Origin: Dysgonomonas sp.
GTDB lineage: Bacteria; Bacteroidota; Bacteroidia; Bacteroidales; Dysgonomonadaceae
DNA length: 8,168 bases
Direction: 5' to 3'
Assembly (NCBI GenBank): GCA_030151105.1
Contig: JASLEN010000074.1
Coordinates: 1-8,168, forward strand
The notes beneath the pieces are model-generated. The model saw nothing but the letters and a program-made list of their open reading frames with translations. It ran no database searches and was not told where the DNA came from. This document shows positions 6,077 through 8,168 of this stretch, piece by piece (the first letter of the stretch is position 1; each line of letters opens with the position of its first letter). A program made the translations under genes and the position numbers.

Positions 6077-8164
6077 TTATTTCTTTAAATGTTCATCAAA
6101 CCATCGGAAAAACTCACGTTGAAATAGGATACCATTTTGAGGTTGAGCGATCCAGTGATTTTCGTCAGGATAAATCAAAAGTCGAGTAGGGATACCTCTT
6201 AATTTTGCCGCATTAAACGCTGCCATTCCTTGTGAAGCAAGGATGCGATAATCCAATTCTCCATGAGAAATCATGATCGGAGTATCCCATTCTGCCACTT
6301 TTCGATGAGGAGATGTAGCATACGTTTTTTGAGCTGCGGCATTGTTTTTATCCCAATATGCGCCACCCATATCCCAGTTGGCAAAGAACATTTCTTCTGT
6401 TTCAAGATATTGAGCTTCAAGATTGAAAATACCTGCATGAGCAAAGAATGCTTTGAAGCGCTTGTTGTGGTTTCCAGCCAACCAGAATGTTGAGAATCCA
6501 CCATAACTAGCCCCTGTACAACCTAATCTGTCTTTATCTACAAATGGTTCTTTTGCCAATTCATCAATAGCTGCTAGGTAGTCTTTCATATTTTGACCTC
6601 CATAGTCCTTGCTTATTTGCTCCAACCATTCTTGTCCAAAGCTAGGAAGACCTCGTCTATTAGGTGCAACAATGATATAATCATTAGCTGCCATCATTTG
6701 CAAGTTCCAACGGTATGACCAGAATTGACTTACTGTACTTTGTGGACCTCCTTGACAATAAAGCAGTGTTGGATATTTTTTCGTAGGATCGAAGTTTGGT
6801 GGATATACTACCCAAGTCAACATTTTCTTATTGTCGGTAGTTGTTATCCATCTCTCTTCTACTTTGCCCATAGTCAATTGTTCGAGAATATCTTTGTTCT
6901 CAAAGCTCAACTCAGTAGCTTCACCATTTGTTTTATCTACAGAGTAGATTTCATTTGGCTTAGATAATGAATGTCGCATTGCAATCAATTTGTCTCCAGC
7001 AGGAGCGCAGAATTCATAATCGTAATCGCCTTTTGTAATTGCTTTAATCTCTTTGTTTTCAAGATTCACAGAGAATAAATGTGTTTTGGCTTCTACACAC
7101 GAAACCATATACATAGAGCTATTGTCTTTGCCCCAAGTAATGAAATCAGCGTTGTAATCGAAATTTTCTGTAATATATGTTTTAGCTCCAGAAGCTACAT
7201 CCATAACGAAAAGTCTGTTCTTATCAGCCTCATATCCATCACGCTCCATACTAAACCAAGCTAATTTTGTTCCATCAGGAGAATAAAGAGGAGTGGTGTC
7301 GTAGCCCATCATACTCTCTGTGATGTTTTTGCTAGTCTTGCTTGCAATATCGTATAGGTAGATGTCAGAATCAGTGGATTCAGCGTAAGATTTGCCTGTT
7401 TTCTTTTTACATGAATATGCAATTGTCTTGCCATCAGGACTCCATGATAGTTGGTCTATTCCCCCAAATGGAAGTATCGGAAGCTCATAAGGTTGTCCTT
7501 CAATTAGATCCACACTATTACTCAACCCTTTGCCATTAAAATCGGCTAGAAATGTATGAGGTATTTCTTCTATCCATGAATCCCAATGTTTATACATTAA
7601 GTCAGTTACAACTCTTCCAGTTGCTTTAGGAAGATCATCGTGTTTTTTCTCGATGCTTTCGTTGTAGGCTATATTTTTAATATATAGCACTTTTGTTTCA
7701 TCAGGAGAGAAGTTAAATCCTTGAATATCTCCGTCAATATCACTGATCTGAACTCTATTTGTTCCATCAGCATTCATCATCCAAATTTGTGAAGAACCAC
7801 TCTCTAAACTTAAGAAAGCAATTCGACTACCATCTTTCATCCAGATAGCACTATTTTCAGATTTTGGTGTAGATGTAATCTGTTTTTTGTCTGAACCATC
7901 CACATTCATCGTGAAAAGTTCTCTGTTTGTTTTATTTTGGTCTATGCTTACATAGGTTACTCCGTATAAAATTTTAGCTTGATCGGGAGAAACTTGAATA
8001 TCAGTAACACGTCCAAAACTATGAAGCACTTCGGGAGTCATAACTCCTTTTTCTACCTTTATTTCAGACTTACCAATAAGTGGAGCATTATCCTCTTTGG
8101 CTTTGTCCGAACCACATGCTACCATAGTAGCACCTATAGCTAATGCCATAATTGATTTGTTCAT
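6077..8164 (-). CDS. dpp5: Dipeptidyl-peptidase 5 (DPP5)-like S9 peptidase, predicted lipoprotein
   Basis: This complete 695-residue gene starts with ATG at 8164-8162, four bases from the window edge, so its promoter is not visible. Residues 1-17 are a lipoprotein signal peptide with Met-Val-Ala-Cys17 as lipobox. Residues ~35-415 are a beta-propeller with TolB-like blades (MNADGTN, FSPDETK, WSPDGK, YSPDGTK); ~430-695 are the alpha/beta-hydrolase domain. The triad is Ser553 in GASYGG, Asp638 in HGELDYRI and His670 in DENHWI. The P. gingivalis DPP5 triad, as I recall it (Ser542, Asp627, His659), differs by a constant 11. Shared stretches such as LPKATGR, DLMYKHWD and CQGGPQ support orthology. 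DPP5 removes N-terminal dipeptides, preferring Ala or hydrophobic P1 residues rather than Pro, and so feeds dipeptide uptake. Unlike P. gingivalis DPP5, recalled as a soluble periplasmic enzyme, this one should be lipid-anchored. It converges on the MocR gene with no shared operon. Confidence 0.93.
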   Translation of the reverse strand: MNKSIMALAIGATMVACGSDKAKEDNAPLIGKSEIKVEKGVMTPEVLHSFGRVTDIQVSPDQAKILYGVTYVSIDQNKTNRELFTMNVDGSDKKQITSTPKSENSAIWMKDGSRIAFLSLESGSSQIWMMNADGTNRVQISDIDGDIQGFNFSPDETKVLYIKNIAYNESIEKKHDDLPKATGRVVTDLMYKHWDSWIEEIPHTFLADFNGKGLSNSVDLIEGQPYELPILPFGGIDQLSWSPDGKTIAYSCKKKTGKSYAESTDSDIYLYDIASKTSKNITESMMGYDTTPLYSPDGTKLAWFSMERDGYEADKNRLFVMDVASGAKTYITENFDYNADFITWGKDNSSMYMVSCVEAKTHLFSVNLENKEIKAITKGDYDYEFCAPAGDKLIAMRHSLSKPNEIYSVDKTNGEATELSFENKDILEQLTMGKVEERWITTTDNKKMLTWVVYPPNFDPTKKYPTLLYCQGGPQSTVSQFWSYRWNLQMMAANDYIIVAPNRRGLPSFGQEWLEQISKDYGGQNMKDYLAAIDELAKEPFVDKDRLGCTGASYGGFSTFWLAGNHNKRFKAFFAHAGIFNLEAQYLETEEMFFANWDMGGAYWDKNNAAAQKTYATSPHRKVAEWDTPIMISHGELDYRILASQGMAAFNAAKLRGIPTRLLIYPDENHWIAQPQNGILFQREFFRWFDEHLKK

Positions 8165-8168
8165 AATT

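Noticed and set aside
6263..7539. Short plus-strand frames opposite dpp5
   Set aside because: They lie wholly within the well-supported minus-strand gene and show no domain.
1..8168. tRNA, rRNA, CRISPR array or insertion-sequence ends
   Set aside because: No tRNA-like cloverleaf core, no regularly spaced direct repeats, and no transposase or terminal inverted repeats were seen, including at the BamA/MORN junction.

Overview
The window looks like chromosomal DNA from a Bacteroidales bacterium, most likely Porphyromonas or a close relative. The reasons are: AT-rich coding; TAnnTTTG-type -7 boxes and no obvious Shine-Dalgarno sequences; a secreted peptidase whose predicted mature end is Gln; and a protein on the minus strand that resembles Porphyromonas gingivalis dipeptidyl-peptidase 5 along its whole length. 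The genus is an inference from remembered family sequences, not from a search.

Layout, left to right. (1) nt 1-813 is a scar or chimeric junction. The first ~130 nt read as the first POTRA domain of a Bacteroidetes BamA. That frame then runs straight into the 3' part of a MORN-repeat gene, which is in a different frame. Neither gene is whole. (2) A strong terminator and a -7 box (844-889) lead into a 945-residue secreted S9 serine peptidase (930-3767), closed by its own terminator. (3) nt 3768-4232 has no protein gene but is dense in RNA elements. A -7 box sits at 3799. A cobalamin (B12) riboswitch follows at 3860-4075. The long leader then ends in a hairpin whose 3' arm abuts the start codon of a 72-residue cysteine-rich CWC-type protein (4233-4451). 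(4) After a terminator, a MocR/GabR-type regulator (4585-5994) is preceded by an 8-bp inverted repeat, TGGACTAT/ATAGTCCA, that resembles an operator. (5) A bidirectional terminator (6014-6047) separates it from the convergent dpp5-like gene on the minus strand (8164-6077), which is complete and encodes a predicted lipoprotein.

How the parts fit together. The two S9 peptidases suit a peptide-fermenting lifestyle: both are exported and both keep a full Ser-Asp-His triad. The riboswitch and CWC gene form one likely B12-responsive transcription unit. The MocR regulator is probably autoregulated and has no obvious target gene beside it here.

The most interesting parts are the riboswitch-CWC unit, whose leader has two competing pairings for one segment just before the start codon, and the BamA/MORN junction, where a six-A run lies at the switch of reading frame.
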